This document shows positions 23,429 to 36,737 of a stretch of DNA of 64,000 nt, piece after piece. The position numbers and the translations under genes are program-made. Position 1 is the first letter of the stretch, and every line of letters starts with the position of its first letter. This DNA comes from Abelmoschus esculentus (taxonomy: Eukaryota; Streptophyta; Magnoliopsida; Malvales; Malvaceae): NCBI GenBank assembly GCA_035048815.1, contig JAUCBN010000035.1:632501-696500 (forward strand), given 5' to 3'. A model generated the notes under the pieces. The model saw only the letters and a program-made list of their open reading frames with translations. It had not been told where the DNA came from and did not search any database.

Positions 23429-25615
23429 ATGGAGACTCGGATGTTTGGACACATACATCCTATGGAGGAGCGGAGCCATGAAACCAAAGGAGCTGATTGC
23501 GGGAGGTGTGGAGATGTGGTGTCCGGTCCATGCTTCACCTGTGGCCAATGTGGATTTTCACTCCACAAGATGTGTGCGGAGGCACCTTCAGAGATTGATC
23601 ACCCTTTTCATCGCCAGCACCCTCTTGTTCTGGTACAAAACCCACCAGCATACACACACAGTGCAACAAGTATTTGCGATTTCTGCGGTGAAAACTGTGA
23701 GTTGTCTGTTTATCATTGTTCTTGTGATTTAGACTTCCATATCAAATGTGCTTTTTTTACCCTTAGCATAGCTGAAAAGAAACCTGACGAGCTTAAACAC
23801 AAATCCACCATAGATCCACCTGAACATGGTGTGTGTTTTGGGTGTCGGGAACCATTAGGAGAGTCTAACTCTACCTACTGTTGTGTTGATGGTCGGTTCA
23901 AGTTCAACCTACACAAAAAATGTGCACAACTACCACCTCTTGAAATCAACCATCCCTTTCACAAACAACATTCCCTTGTTCTACAGTTTAATGGTGAGTG
24001 GATCCCCTGCAACATATGCCAAAGAGCAGATCCTAGGGGGTCTTTCTATTGTTGTCAACTTTGCAAGTTTGCACTTCACATTAAATGTGCAGAATTACCC
24101 TCTCAAATCAGTAACCCCTCCCATCGTAGACATCCTCTTGTTTTACAGCCTAACAGTGAAAATTTACCTTGCAAGGCATGCTCAGAAACCCAAAATGACA
24201 AGTTTGTTTATTCTTGTCCACCTTGTAAGTTTGCTCTTCATGCCGATTGTGCACCAACAGCACCTCTCATTAAAGGAAAATATCATCAACACCCATTCAC
24301 CCTGTTCAGTACACAAGGCCTTTCATTCATTTGCCAGGCATGTGGCCTCACAGGAAATTCTGTTTCCTATACATGCTCTGCATGCAGCCTTGTAATCCAT
24401 AAAAATTGCATTTCAATACCACCTATCATCAGAGACCCTTATCATCATCACCCCATTTCCCACAACTATTTCCTCTCAGGAAATAAGTTCAAGAATCCGG
24501 ATTGCGAGTTTTGTGGTGACGATGTTAATATAGACTATGGGAGTTACTGTTGCTCAGATTCAGATTGCAATTTTATTGCCCATGTGAATTGTGCAATTCA
24601 GAGAGAAGGTTGGTACGTTGTAATTGAGGCAAAAGATAAAGATAAAGAACTTGATGATGATCCAGAATCTGCTAATCCCATCACTCGTGTGATCGAGCAA
24701 GGTAAGAGCGGAGAAATGACGAGAATACAACATTTCAGTCATGCACATGATCTGATATTAAGTGACAAAATCATGGAGAATGACAAGACTTGTGATGGCT
24801 GCATGCTACTCATCTCAACTTCATTTTACTATTGTTCATCACAATGTGACTTCCATCTTCACAAAATTTGTGCTGAATCATGTAGGAAGAAGTCACGTTG
24901 GTCTCATGGACATCTGCAACCACTCATCCTTGTTGTTGGCTTCATTTTTTCATGCCAATTTTGCCTTTGCGAGAGCAGTGGCTTCGCCTATAAATGTAAA
25001 CTATGCAATGATCATTTTTGTCTTCCATGTGTGCTTAATAGAAGCTATAGAATCACACATCCAGGACATGAACACCCTCTCTTAATTTTATCTGAGTCAT
25101 ACAAAAGTTGCAAAGGTTGTGGAGATATCTGGAGAGGCCTCTATACATGCAAGCGCTGTGATTTCAATGTGGACCATTTATGTGCATCGTTGCCGCTTAC
25201 AATTCGAGACAGGCGTGACGAACATCCGCTCGCACTCACAACTCAAGAGGTCAATGATTATTTAGAACATCATTACTGTGACATCTGTGAGAAAGAAAGA
25301 GATCCAAATCTCTGGTTTTATCATTGTGCAACTTGTGATTTATCTGCTCATCCCCAATGCCTTCCTCAAAGCCATCTGTTGATCAAACCAGGAAGCATTT
25401 ACAAAGCAGAAAACCACCATCCGCATCCTCTTACTTTTGTACGCAAGCCTCATTGTTATCTCCGATGTTGCAAATGCAGTCAGACCTGTGAAGATTTGGC
25501 TCTCGAATGTGCAGACTCTGCATGCAATTATACTGTCCACTGGGGATGTGTAAAGCCTGCTGACTTCAGCTCTGACAGACCAGTTGCGCTTTACGAAACT
25601 CAAGCAGATTGCTAA
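23429..25615 (+). CDS. DC1 domain-containing (CHP-rich) zinc-finger protein
   Basis: This intronless gene encodes 728 aa, from ATG at 23429 (METRMFGHIHP...) to TAA at 25613-25615. A TTG two codons upstream is not needed. DC1 (C1-like) modules bind zinc and are thought to bind diacylglycerol, lipids or proteins. Most such plant proteins are uncharacterised, and some act in stress and cell death. I count about 11-12 modules along the whole length, each of the form H..HPL...C..C.....Y.C..C.F..H..C. Clear examples are HPLVLVQNP...CDFC, HPLVLQPNS...CKAC, HPFTLFSTQ...CQAC, HPLLILSES...CKGC and HPLALTTQE...CDIC. There is no kinase, TIR or membrane domain. All modules appear intact. A GTATGT near 25639 and a following AG suggest a 3' UTR intron. 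No functional link to the neighbours is visible. Confidence 0.92.
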   Translation: METRMFGHIHPMEERSHETKGADCGRCGDVVSGPCFTCGQCGFSLHKMCAEAPSEIDHPFHRQHPLVLVQNPPAYTHSATSICDFCGENCELSVYHCSCDLDFHIKCAFFTLSIAEKKPDELKHKSTIDPPEHGVCFGCREPLGESNSTYCCVDGRFKFNLHKKCAQLPPLEINHPFHKQHSLVLQFNGEWIPCNICQRADPRGSFYCCQLCKFALHIKCAELPSQISNPSHRRHPLVLQPNSENLPCKACSETQNDKFVYSCPPCKFALHADCAPTAPLIKGKYHQHPFTLFSTQGLSFICQACGLTGNSVSYTCSACSLVIHKNCISIPPIIRDPYHHHPISHNYFLSGNKFKNPDCEFCGDDVNIDYGSYCCSDSDCNFIAHVNCAIQREGWYVVIEAKDKDKELDDDPESANPITRVIEQGKSGEMTRIQHFSHAHDLILSDKIMENDKTCDGCMLLISTSFYYCSSQCDFHLHKICAESCRKKSRWSHGHLQPLILVVGFIFSCQFCLCESSGFAYKCKLCNDHFCLPCVLNRSYRITHPGHEHPLLILSESYKSCKGCGDIWRGLYTCKRCDFNVDHLCASLPLTIRDRRDEHPLALTTQEVNDYLEHHYCDICEKERDPNLWFYHCATCDLSAHPQCLPQSHLLIKPGSIYKAENHHPHPLTFVRKPHCYLRCCKCSQTCEDLALECADSACNYTVHWGCVKPADFSSDRPVALYETQADC

Positions 25616-27965
25616 AATCAGAGGAAAACATGATCAAGGTATGTCCATTTGCTAATTCCCCACACTGTAAATATTTTCTACTTTGATTTAACTTTTCAGT
25701 TTCAATCATGGCTCATCAACAATATTAGTTCTTTTTTGTTCCATTTTCTACAAGATTCAACGAGGTTGGATCAAAGTAGCAGATCCAGTTGCAAGGATGT
25801 GAAAGCTCGGTTTCAGCATGTCTTAACATGGAGTTGCAGTAGCTCTGTTTGATTGCTGGTTTAGTGTGTTTTAATTTCCCTTGTCTGAAAAATAAACAGT
25901 GTGTTTGTTATGTTTTTTTAGTAAGATGGTTGTGTTTATTCTTGGATAAGTCATGTTCTCATGTCCCCATCCATATCATTAATGGGTTTAATTAAATGGA
26001 CCCAAATAAGCAGAGTGTGGACCAGATCAGGTTTCCTTCCCTTTCAAAACGGTGACGTTTCATTGTCTCTTCCCAAAGTTGCATTGTTTTCCAAGGTTCC
26101 ACTCTACTAATGTAAAATTGATTTTTTATAAAATCTAATGCTTCTGCTGGAACATAAATCCGAGACTTGAAAGAGAAGAGATAGAAGTAAGTGAATAGTT
26201 CTTACCAACCGATCATCAATATTTATTTTATAAAACTGAATTAATTTTGGGATTTTGTATTAGATTTTGGGTTTCAAAACCCATAACTTGATTTCTACAT
26301 CTTATTATATTAAATATGAAAAAATATCATCTTAAAACCTTTTAAACGTTTTGAATTGTCAAGATAATCCCTAAATATGTTACATACAATAATTTAGTCC
26401 TCTAACCTTATATGAATGAATGTTTACTTGTATGATTCGTTTTAATTTCGATTTCGAACAAATATAATCTCTAATTAATCAATGTGACATATTCAATTCG
26501 ATTTAAATCTAGATCAGATTTAAAATACAGTTATTAGTGTCAAAGTTAGGTTTAATCAATTATATGACTAAATCAAAATTTAATATGTCATTGTAAATTA
26601 CATATCACCTAAAAGTTTAATTTCAGTATTTATTGTCAACATAAAACTTAAAAAAAAATCTAAATTATAATTTGCGGTCCTAAATATTACATTTGTTAAT
26701 ATTAATCAATGATTTCAACCTATTAAAATATTAATTAAATAAAGACATATAAAAAGTCTACGGTATATTAATTTATTAATTGTCAAGTTTTGTAGTTGTT
26801 GGCTTTTTTAAGTTGAAATGATTCCCTGATTTCATGGTGTTTTTTAATAGGAAAACTAAAACAGGGCGACGTGCACTTATATTATTCACTCCTTTTTAAC
26901 ACGTTTAAAATTTAATATTTAAATAATTCGAACAAAATAAGTGATTTTAATAATAAAAGATGATATATTTTTTAGGTGATTCGAGTGTTAGCATTAAATT
27001 TATAAGTGTACGTAAGATTATTTAAATTTAAAATCAGATTAAAATATTATCTTATAATTGAGTTAGAATACTTATAACGACAACTCAAAAAATAATTTTA
27101 ATAAAAAAGAAAATGTTATTTTTTAAATAATTAGATTCGAATAATTTTATTTACTATAAATATATTAATTATACTAAGAACTGAACATATACTATAATAA
27201 GATCACATTAAAAATGTTTTAAAAATTAATATTAAAATTATAAACTAAAACTTAAAAAATATATATATGAATCTATTAATTAAATTCAATGTGTTAAGTG
27301 TGGTATTTCTGTCCTTTAGGGAAAAAGTCGAATATATATTTTTATAATAATTGTTATATAATTTATTATCTAATTAAATTGAAATTAATTATAAAAATTA
27401 ATTATAATTTATTATCGTTACCATGCTTCTAGAATTACAGGGGAAAAGCCGAATGGTTTCACGTGGTTTCGGTTTTCCAAGACATCTTTTCACACTTTAA
27501 AATTTAAAAACAATATTTTTTATAATTATTTTAATTTAATTAGATTTGTTATAAATAAAAGTGACTCAAAGACTCCTCATGTATTCCATGAGAGACCAAT
27601 ATAATAAAATTATATTTATTTTTAATATTTATTATTTGAACTTTATGGCTATATTAAATTATTAAGAATAAGAAAATTTTACTTTTTCAGAAAAATAGAT
27701 ACCTTAAAGTGGGTAACTAATTATTTAAATTTATTAGTATTTTAAATTAAATATTTAAAATTTTGATTCGAATATTATAAAAGTTTAGTAGATAATATTT
27801 ATATGTATAGCCGTCAGAGTTGTTGTCTTTGTCTTTTAATTATCCTATATTATTAATCTGTATCTACCAACCCTAACCCTCCGGATCAAGGGAAAAAAAT
27901 TTTATTCTTATTTTTTTTAATCGATTAGCAGTGATTATAATAATATATATTTTAGAATATATTTT
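25616..27965. other. 3' flank of DC1 gene, then AT-rich intergenic DNA
   Basis: About 25616-25920 is probably the 3' UTR of the DC1 gene, possibly with one intron. The rest is AT-rich with no gene-like frame, RNA gene or clear element. Confidence 0.55.
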
Positions 27966-28076
27966 TGATTATTGAAAATTGATCACTCAATTATTCTACT
28001 AGTATTACGGGTGTTTGAATTCGTGACCTCTGAAAACAACAGTTCATTTAATCATTAAGACTAGATAGCTCGTGCA
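27966..28076 (-). mobile_element. tRNA-like SINE, copy B
   Basis: Read on the minus strand it begins GCACGAGCTATCTAG, has AACTGTTGTTTTCAGAGG before the B-box-like CACGAATTCAAACACC, and ends ATTGAGTGATCAATTTTC. These motifs are in the same order as in copy A (20472-20587). Confidence 0.6.
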
Positions 28077-31000
28077 AATTCTTATTCTTATTTATATTCT
28101 TTTAAGTTTAAAAGGAAAATTATATGAATATGTGACGGATGTGTTAATGAGTTTAACAGATCATAAATAATTTAAATTTGATTTAGTTAAAACTCGATTG
28201 ATATTTAATTTAAGTTGATTTGATTTAAAATTGAATTTGATTCGAAGATTTTAGTAAATCAAATTAAATGATCAATTTATTATTTTTTCAATAAATTCTT
28301 TTAAGATTTTTTTTGTGATTTCCTTGATAATTATATAAAATTAAAAAAAAAATTAACGAGTTTAGTGAGCAACGAGTTGAATCGAACTTAGTGATTACTA
28401 AATTTTAAAAAAATAAGGTAAAACTTTTATAGTGGAGTTAGTGAGCAACGAGTTGAATCGAACACTAAGATTTTTTAACAAGCACAAGTTAAAAAAATTA
28501 TGTTAAATTTAACGAGGAACGAATCAAGTCAAACAGTACTCAATTCACGATCAACTCATTCAATAAGTATCACATATGAAATCAATATTTGATTACAAAC
28601 TATTACAGTGGGGTACCCAAAAAAAAATGTATCAATACATATAATTTTATTAAAAAATAATTAAGTGATCAAAACAAAACATAACGATAAGTAAAGTACC
28701 AAATAGATAATTCATCCTTATTTCTTTTTTATTTCAATAATGTTGGGTGCAAGTACTCATTTCAAGTTTGAATTACACTGGATCCACTTGGTGTAATGAA
28801 GCACAAATTTCTTATGTATGGATTAGACTATATAATAATGCAGTTTTTCAGTAGTTTTTTTCAAATGGATGGAAAGTAGTTGAGATTAGACTTCATAAAT
28901 TATAGAAAAAATCTATATATTTTTTTAATATTTTGATAATATATAATTTATGAAGTCTAATCTCATAAAAAATTAAAGTGTTAAATTATTTAAATATTAA
29001 TCTTAAAAGTATAAAAACTAATTTAAGTATATAGGTCGGTACCTAGAGGTTGATCAAATGATAAATCGTTTAGTTTCGTTTAAGTTTTGGATTTGAAATA
29101 TTATATAATCTATATTAAGAATGAATCTTAATTTTCTTTTTTTACAATGAATCCCTAATTGTTTTTTAAAAATAACATTTGAGGGATCGTGATTTAGAAA
29201 TTATGTTATTTGATTTGGGAATATAGTCAATATAAGTGTATTTTATTTAAATAATAATTATATTTAAAATAAAAAAATAAAAAAATAGGAATCAGGTACC
29301 CGAAAGTAACCGGGTACCCGACCCGAAACAAAAAATTCGAGAAAATACCCGATTTTTTACGTTGGGTAGTCGGATCGGGTATTTTTGAACACCCCTATTT
29401 TTAGGTAATTGTAGCCTTCCGCCTTTCAAAAAAAAGTGATTATTTTCGGGTAATCCCCAAAAAAATTAAATTATTTAATAAATTAATCAATTTTGTTTTA
29501 ATTTGGTCTAATTGAACAATAAACACTTTATATATATATGAAAAAATTTAAATGATAATAAACAATCATAAATGAATAATTATAAACAAACGGATTACAA
29601 AATATTTACGAACATAAATAAACAAGCAAACTCTTTACTTGTGTCTATTTATTTAATTAAACAAACAAAAAACTATTAATTAAATTTATTCATAAATAAA
29701 TAAACATAAATAAATTTATAATTAAACAATTCACGAATAATTCGTTAAATTATTCATTCGTTTAAAGACTACCCTGCAGGGAAAAATCTAACTAATGTTC
29801 TGTTCAAGACACAACTTTCCAAAATTGCTTAATAATTATACCCTTGAAGGGGACTTTGAAAAATTTGCCAAACCGTACAACCATTGGAAGACTTTGCTTC
29901 TGGAATCCACGCCTAAACAAATAGATTAACACAATTAGGCATAATTTATATTTGATTAGATTTAAAATTATAGTAGATTTAAAATTTTAATTCCTCAAAA
30001 TCTTGTTGTTTAATTGTCTGATTGAATTAGTGTTACTGTTATAAATTGATTGGACATTAATTTACTTGACTAACGATTTTAACTCAAAATAAAATTTATG
30101 ATTAAAATATATATTTTTTAAAACAAAATTATTAATTAATTTAATATTATTCATATTTTTTATATTGCACCTAAAGGTTTAGAGTTACAATATGTACGAC
30201 CAAGCCAAGCCAATCACCTATGGATTTTTAAAGGGTTCATGAGTGAGGTTTTGGACAGATGTAATAAAAGCGACTGTACAGGCAAGACCTTTTAAAAATA
30301 AAGATCTTAAAATTTGATAAATTATATCATTAATTAATATTAATCTCGAGATTTATTATAAAAATTTTAAAATTATTTTTAAAAAGATAAATTATAATTG
30401 TCAAAACGTTATAATTATGTCTTAAATGTGATAATTAAATATAAAATTTTATTGATTATTTTTATTATTATTGTTTCTATAAATTTAATGAAATTATGGA
30501 GGGACGCTTTTTAGAACCAGTAGGGCTATAAACAATTGTAATCATATTTTTTTTTATAAAAAATTATAAAAATTTAATGTATATTAAAATTCTTACGAAA
30601 TATAGTATTATTGTTCTTTTAGCTGTTTTTTAGAATTTCCTAAAATTGACACATTTAACCCTGTAGAAGGCCCTGTTCACCAACCTAACACCATGTGGAA
30701 TGGGACAAAGGGAAAGCGAAAGAAAGAGCAAAAGACAAAACCAAAATACCTACTTCTCACGTGACTGTTATTTAAAAAATAGAAATTTCATGGTACGTCT
30801 TGCTTTTATTACACGGCAAATTATAACAAATGATTTTTTAAAAAATATATTGATATCTAAAAAATATTTTTTATTTATTGAACGTTTTACAGTGTTTTGA
30901 AAGATCAATTCAAATGAATCCGAATTCAGTTAATATTACAGGCGGTGGCAGGGGATGACAATGGTGGAAAAAAATGTACGAACAGATACTAAAATTATAT

Positions 31001-31671
31001 TTAAAGCTGAAAACAAAATAAAAATGAAATTTAAAAAAAAATCACGTTTCGACAGTTAAAGGGTGTATTGTATTATTAAAAGTCGGATTGAATCCAAGAC
31101 TAATAAAATAAATATTATTTATTTTTTATAAAGACTATTTGTTGAGTTGATCGTATTGTAATTTTGTATTATTATTATTATCGAGGCTAACATATTTATA
31201 ATTTTGTATTATTAATTTGTAGGCATGTGGTTAAAATTTTCTTTTAAGGGCAAGTCTAACCTATAACAGATTTAGAGTACCATTAAAAATAATAATTTTG
31301 ATTTTTTAAAAAAATTAAAATGTTAAATTTTTTGATAATATTTTAGTTTTTTTTATAAGTATCGATATTTATAAAAAAATACAAATAATCAAACCTAAAA
31401 TGTTATTAAAAAATCTAATATTTTAAATTTTTAGATAAAATTTTAAACTTGTCTTTTAACCACACCACAGACATACTCTTCCTCTAGACCGAGGGTTTAA
31501 AGCTCATTAATTAAATTAAATTATTTTAAAAATATATTTATTGATATTGCTTATTTCTTATAATTTAAAAGAAGAATTGTATTTTATTATATTTACATAC
31601 AAGCAATTACACAAAAAGCTTACAAAATATTTTTCAATTAATTACTGGTGGCTGCACAAAGCAAAAATGTG
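28077..31671. other. Intergenic with transposon relics; no gene seen
   Basis: A roughly 29-base direct repeat (TTAGTGAGCAACGAGTTGAA core) occurs at about 28360 and about 28438, with a decayed third copy near 28510. At 29290-29397, GGGTACCCGACCCG and GGGTATTTTTGAACACCCCTA look like one end of a hAT-type MITE, but the matching left end was not found. Region 29500-29770 is rich in ATAAACAA/TTTATTTA as in old hAT-type elements. No gene was seen. Confidence 0.5.
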
Positions 31672-31679
31672 TATATAAA
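31672..31679 (+). promoter_or_regulatory. Probable TATA box of dioxygenase copy 1
   Basis: TATATAAA lies 118 bases before the ATG of copy 1. Copy 2 has the same motif followed by the same AGGG-type sequence 101 bases before its ATG, and both leaders share GAGAGGAGAGTGACATTCA, which supports a shared, duplicated core promoter. Confidence 0.7.
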
Positions 31680-31796
31680 GGGAAGGAAGTTGAGACCAAG
31701 CAGCACTCGCGTCGAAATTAAAATACTTTAAGACTGTAGAGAGGAGAGTGACATTCATTTTCTCATTGCAGTACTTGAAGTTTAAGGCAAAAGAAA

Positions 31797-33010
31797 ATGG
31801 TTGTCACAGCTAGTACAACACCGGCTGAGTCCAACTATGACCGGAAAACTGAGTTGATGGCTATCGACAGATCGAAATCCGGCATTAAGGGACTCGTTGA
31901 TGCTGGCTTAGCTAAGCTCCCTAGAGTTTTCGTGCACGATCACTTGGATCTTCAAATCAAATCAGGACCTCCTCCTGTTGGTGTTCATATCCCGATTATC
32001 GACTTTGCGGGTGTAAACACCGACTCCACTCGACGTGTCGAGATTATTGACGAAATACGAAATGCTTGCATGAAATGGGGATTCTTCCAGCTCGTTAACC
32101 ATGAAATTCCCGTTGCCACTCTGGAAGAGATGATCAACGGGATCCGTCGATTCAACGAGCAAGATCCCGAGACTAAAGAACAACTCTATTCTAGAGAGGA
32201 ATCGAAAAAGGTGACATTCAACACTAAGATCGACATGTCTCAAACTTTGGCTGCCTATTGGAGGGATACCCTCACTTGTGTCATGGCCCCTAATCCCCCT
32301 GCGCCCGAGGAAATCCCCGAAGCTTGTAGGGATATATTGCTCGACTACACCAAAAATGTCATGGACTTGGGGCATACCCTTTTCGAGTTGCTATCCGAAT
32401 CACTCGGCCTAAATCTGAACCACCTCAAGGACATCGGTTGCACCGAGGGACTCTACGTAATGGGACATTACTCCCCAGCATGCCCCGAACCAGAACTCAC
32501 AATGGGGACTGGCATCCATACCGATAGCGGCTTCCTCACTGTGCTCCTCCAAGACCAAATCGGCGGCCTCCAAGTCCTACACGACAACCAATGGATCGAT
32601 GTCACTCCAATTCCCGGAGCCCTTATAATAAACCTCGGAGATCTGCTACAAGTAAGACAATAATTTCCTATCAACGTACTTACAAGTTACGACATGGTAT
32701 AACACCTCGGGAAAGAAATTAACCATCAACATGTCTTTTCCCTGTTTTGCAGCTGATCTCAAACGACAAGTACATCAGCGTGTACCACAGGGTTCTGGCG
32801 AGAAACGTCGGGCCAAGGATATCGATCGCTAGCTTTTTCCGAACATATATTCAGCCGGAAAACGAATTGAGAATGTACGGTCCAATTAAAGAATTGCTTT
32901 CGGAAGATAACCCTCCGATCTACAAGGAGACGAACGTGGTCGATTATTTCAAATTCAAGCACGTCAAGGGTGTCGAGGGGACCTCTGCTCTCGCACATTT
33001 CAAGCTCTGA
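31797..33010 (+). CDS. 2-oxoglutarate/Fe(II)-dependent dioxygenase, ACC-oxidase-homolog type, copy 1
   Basis: Two exons, 31797-32651 and 32753-33010, are separated by a 101-bp GT-AG intron and give 370 aa. The family (DOXC, relatives of Arabidopsis At1g06620 and At1g04350) oxidises small molecules using O2 and 2-oxoglutarate in the cytosol. The substrate is unknown, and it is not a true ACC oxidase. An N-terminal DIOX_N region (KGLVDAGLAKLPRVFV, IPIIDF) precedes the jelly-roll core. Iron ligands are H241 and D243 (GIHTDSGFLTVLLQD) and H297 (SVYHRV). The 2-oxoglutarate-binding R307-x-S309 is present (PRISI). Oddity: the nearly invariant NHG of the N-terminal region is NHE here (GAA at 32103-32105). 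Copy 2, 6.2 kb downstream, keeps NHG. Otherwise the gene looks intact. Confidence 0.92.
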
Positions 33011-33256
33011 AAAACTTTGAAGAATCCATGGATTTAAGTATTTTTTTTTCTTCAGTTGTATGTTGAAGATTTGGTTTCATGTGTGAATAAAAAATCCCAG
33101 CACAGGGAATTAATTACCCAGTCATTGTATGTTTTGTTTTTTGAGTTGTCCATTGTCCATTTCATATGTATTTTTGGTCAAAGATGAGTAGAGTTAATTA
33201 AAAGAGGATGTACGGTCCATATTACATTTGTTGCTTCAAACATTCTTTATACTCTC

Positions 33257-33345
33257 GATTATTAGACATTGATTGCTCAATCATTATACTGATATTATTG
33301 ATGTTAGAACTCGTAACTTCTAACTACTGAGATACGATGATTCAT
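33257..33345 (-). mobile_element. tRNA-like SINE, copy C (shorter, more decayed)
   Basis: On the minus strand the order GTATGAATCATCGTATC..AGTTAGAAG, TTACGAGTTCTAACATC, then AATAATATCAGTATAATGATTGAGCAATCAATG follows copies A and D (42961-43076). The B-box-like ACGAGTTCTAACA is still visible. Confidence 0.5.
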
Positions 33346-34332
33346 ACTTTTATAATAAATAATCGTGAGATATAAATACAATTTAAATTATAATTTATAA
33401 AAAATTTAAATTATTTTATGGTAGATGCAATTAATTTGGTAGTAATAAAATATTTTGTATGCGTCTAATTATTTTTTGCATTCATATATATTAAAATTAT
33501 CCTTGAATGATTTAAAATGCATAAACATTTAAAAAAATTTGAGAAAATTTATTTAAATATGTCTCTTGAATATTTATATTTTGGCATATTTGATATAATC
33601 GTTTTAATGAGTATTAATTGAGTAAATACTATAACAATGATCAGTTTTTAAATATTTTATAAAGGAGTTTGGATCAATATCCATTATAATAATTTGAATA
33701 TCAGTAGAATTCTTACAGAGTTTCAAATTCAAAACTCATGAAGAGCTTTAAAGCATTTAATGAAAGCATTTAACGAGATAAGTATATTATGCATATAAAA
33801 AATATATGTATTTTTTTCGTAAAATTGGATGGATAATCTATCTTTTTTAATTAAGAAAATAAAGATTTTCAATTGATATTTGAAGATCTAAATCAAAATG
33901 AACATCATAAATCGAAAAATATCATGTGCAAGTGGTGTTCTCTCTTTAAAATTAACAAAAAAAATATTAAAAAAAAAAGAACGCCACCTAGCGTTTTCCT
34001 AACTGCACTGTAGCTTTTGGTCTATATTTTAAAATAAACTTTAAACACCTTATTTATACAAATAAAAACTCTAAATGGCTTAAAAATCTAAAGCTTTCGA
34101 TTTTTTACTGTATTTTTATCTAATTAAAATTTTAATAAGACGTATTATCTTTATAGAAATCTAAAGAAAAGTGTTATAAATATTTATTTATATAAATGTC
34201 TATCATAATAAAAACTGTAACAAAAAAATTAATTTATTATAATTAAAAATATTATATTTATTAATTAAAATTTAATATTTTATATACTTCTTATTCTTAT
34301 AAAATACATATTTTTATTTTCTCTCGTCTTAT

Positions 34333-34368
34333 ATTTTTATTTTTATTTTATTTTATTTTATTTTATTT
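34333..34368. repeat. (TTTTA)n microsatellite
   Basis: About six to seven tandem TTTTA-type units form a simple pentanucleotide repeat in AT-rich intergenic DNA. Confidence 0.7.
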
Positions 34369-34659
34369 GTACCATTATTACCACCATTATTATGTATAGA
34401 CTTTTATTCCCAATAATTGAGAATTTTAAATATTATCTAATCCTTGGAAAATGTAAAACATTATTTGTGAATAGGGAAAAGTACATCAAAGTTCTCACAT
34501 AACTTTGAAATTGTGGTTCCAACGATGGCCAACATTATGCCGACTTTAATTGGTCATTAATTAAACACAGACAATGTGCTACTAACTAATTTATTATTAT
34601 TGATTAGATTGTGTATTTAGGGAAATAATTTTTTTAATTATAAAAAATAAAAAATATAT

Positions 34660-34885
34660 ATTATAGGTTATTTTTATCACGTCATTTGTAAGACTAATTA
34701 ATCAAATGTATCTACTTAATTTTTTTTATTTTTTAATCAAATGAATCTTCATTATTATTTATTACAAATTAAATTTAAAAATAATTTTCATTAAGTGAAG
34801 ATTCAATTGATAAAAAATTAATTAAATAAATATATTTAATTGAATGATCTCGTAAGTAACATGATGAAAATAACTCTTAATATAA
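34660..34885. mobile_element. Palindromic MITE-like element, about 225 bp
   Basis: The left half (GGTTATTTTTATCACGTCA ... AATGAATCTTCATTA) is matched in reverse complement by the right half (TTAAGTGAAGATTCAATTG ... CATGATGAAAATAACTC). By eye about four fifths of positions match over arms of about 95 bp, so the element is almost entirely a hairpin. The target duplication is unclear and there is no coding capacity. Confidence 0.6.
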
Positions 34886-36737
34886 TTTTTTGAAAACTTA
34901 TAATTTTTAAAAATAAAATTATATGCACATTAAAATCCAGTCAAACGTCATAAAAGAAAAAATATATAAAGAATATAAAGACTTGGAAGTATATTTTAAC
35001 TTTTTTTTTTTTACCTATGAGATGGGCACTTTTATATGAATAATACTATTTTTTATAGATACGATAAAAATACGTTATATCAATTGAATTTTTTAAAAGA
35101 TATAATTGATAAAAAATACATTTATTTATATGACAAAGTCGATCAAACAATAATATCAAAGTATTGCAAAACTTTGTCCTGCCCCAGTCCGACCAGCTTT
35201 GGTTCGCGTTGGCTGCTGGAAAACATGGTTGAAAAATAGGGGGTAAAAAAAGTGAAGAAGAAAAAATGGGTTGAAAATGTGAACAACAGAAAGTAATGGG
35301 AAAAAATATATACAAAATTTTAAAAAAATACGTATCGAGACTGACAACACGAACACAAAAATAAATTTAAATTTTTATATATTTTTTATTATTTTTCTTG
35401 TTCTCATTCATAATCTTTATACCCTACTTTTCTAACTCTTTTTTCAACGTATATCACGGACTAAAATTATCGAATCAAGATAAAATTATCAACAATCATC
35501 GACCACCTTACGCCATAATTTTTTTTGTTCAATAAGTGGCTGCCTTTTTAATGATTTTTCGTACAAAATTTTTCTCATAAATCATTAAATTTGATAAAAT
35601 TATCATCAATCATCTTACCTTCTTAAATATTTATAAAACCAATCCCATTTTCGGAATATTTATTTTATCATTTTCCCGTAACTAAGGCCTTCTGGTTATC
35701 AAATTGGAAAAGGGAAAGAAATGAAGAAAAACAAGTGCCTTTGAAAAACATGAAACGCTATGTTTTAATACTATTCCTTTTACCTTGTTGTGGCAAGAAT
35801 CAAGACTTGGTCGGGGAGCCTGTTGGCTGCTGCAAATCAAGACTTAGGTTCGGTTCGATATATTTTTTTTTTTTTAAAGAAATTTTATTAAATTATTAAA
35901 TTTTATAACTTTTTACTCAAATTTTATATCGACCTTGGTCTCGAACATAACTTTTAAAAAAAACTAGGGTTCAAAAGATTATCAAACAGAACCTTAATGT
36001 TAAAGCAACCCGATTCGGTACCCCTCAATCCCATCTGGTTTGGTTTTTATTAAAGTTTTATATAAAAATATTAATATTATTTTTTTTAAAAATAACATCA
36101 TAATTTTAATATTTTTTGAATGAATATAATTTATTTATTTTTTATCTCGTCACTGGTTCCCTACCTTCAACTATTATTTTTTTAAGTACTAAGCTGTCGT
36201 AATGATACTGTTCTACATGCCAACGTGCTAGTCATTGTTTTCTTTTCCACGAGTAGATGTCTACTGATGTGTGGTTTCTAAAGCGTTTGGGGACCACTTT
36301 GTGATTTTTAAAAGTGTTTAGGGTCATTCATTATTAATTAATGCTAGATTTGTTTACAATTATTTTTAATCACTTGGTTCTTTTGATAAAAGTATTAATC
36401 ATTGCCTCCATTCCTATGCTTATTTTATTTTTAAATAGTTTATTTCAAAATTAAATATACTCATCAAATTAAAACAATTAAACGTGTTTTAATTGGAAAA
36501 TTTGAAAGGCAAACAAAATATATATATACGGATAAGATTAAGTTACGTCGTGTAAATTTTTTTAAATTTTACACGTTTTTTGAACATTAAATAATTAACC
36601 GTTCGTTATGTGAAAAATATCAATTGAAAAAAAAAGTAAGAAGTTAATCTGAGCTACACGTTTCAGCTATCCAACAATCCAAAAAAATTATATAAACTTA
36701 AAAAGTTTTATATTATATAACCTGATTATATATATGT

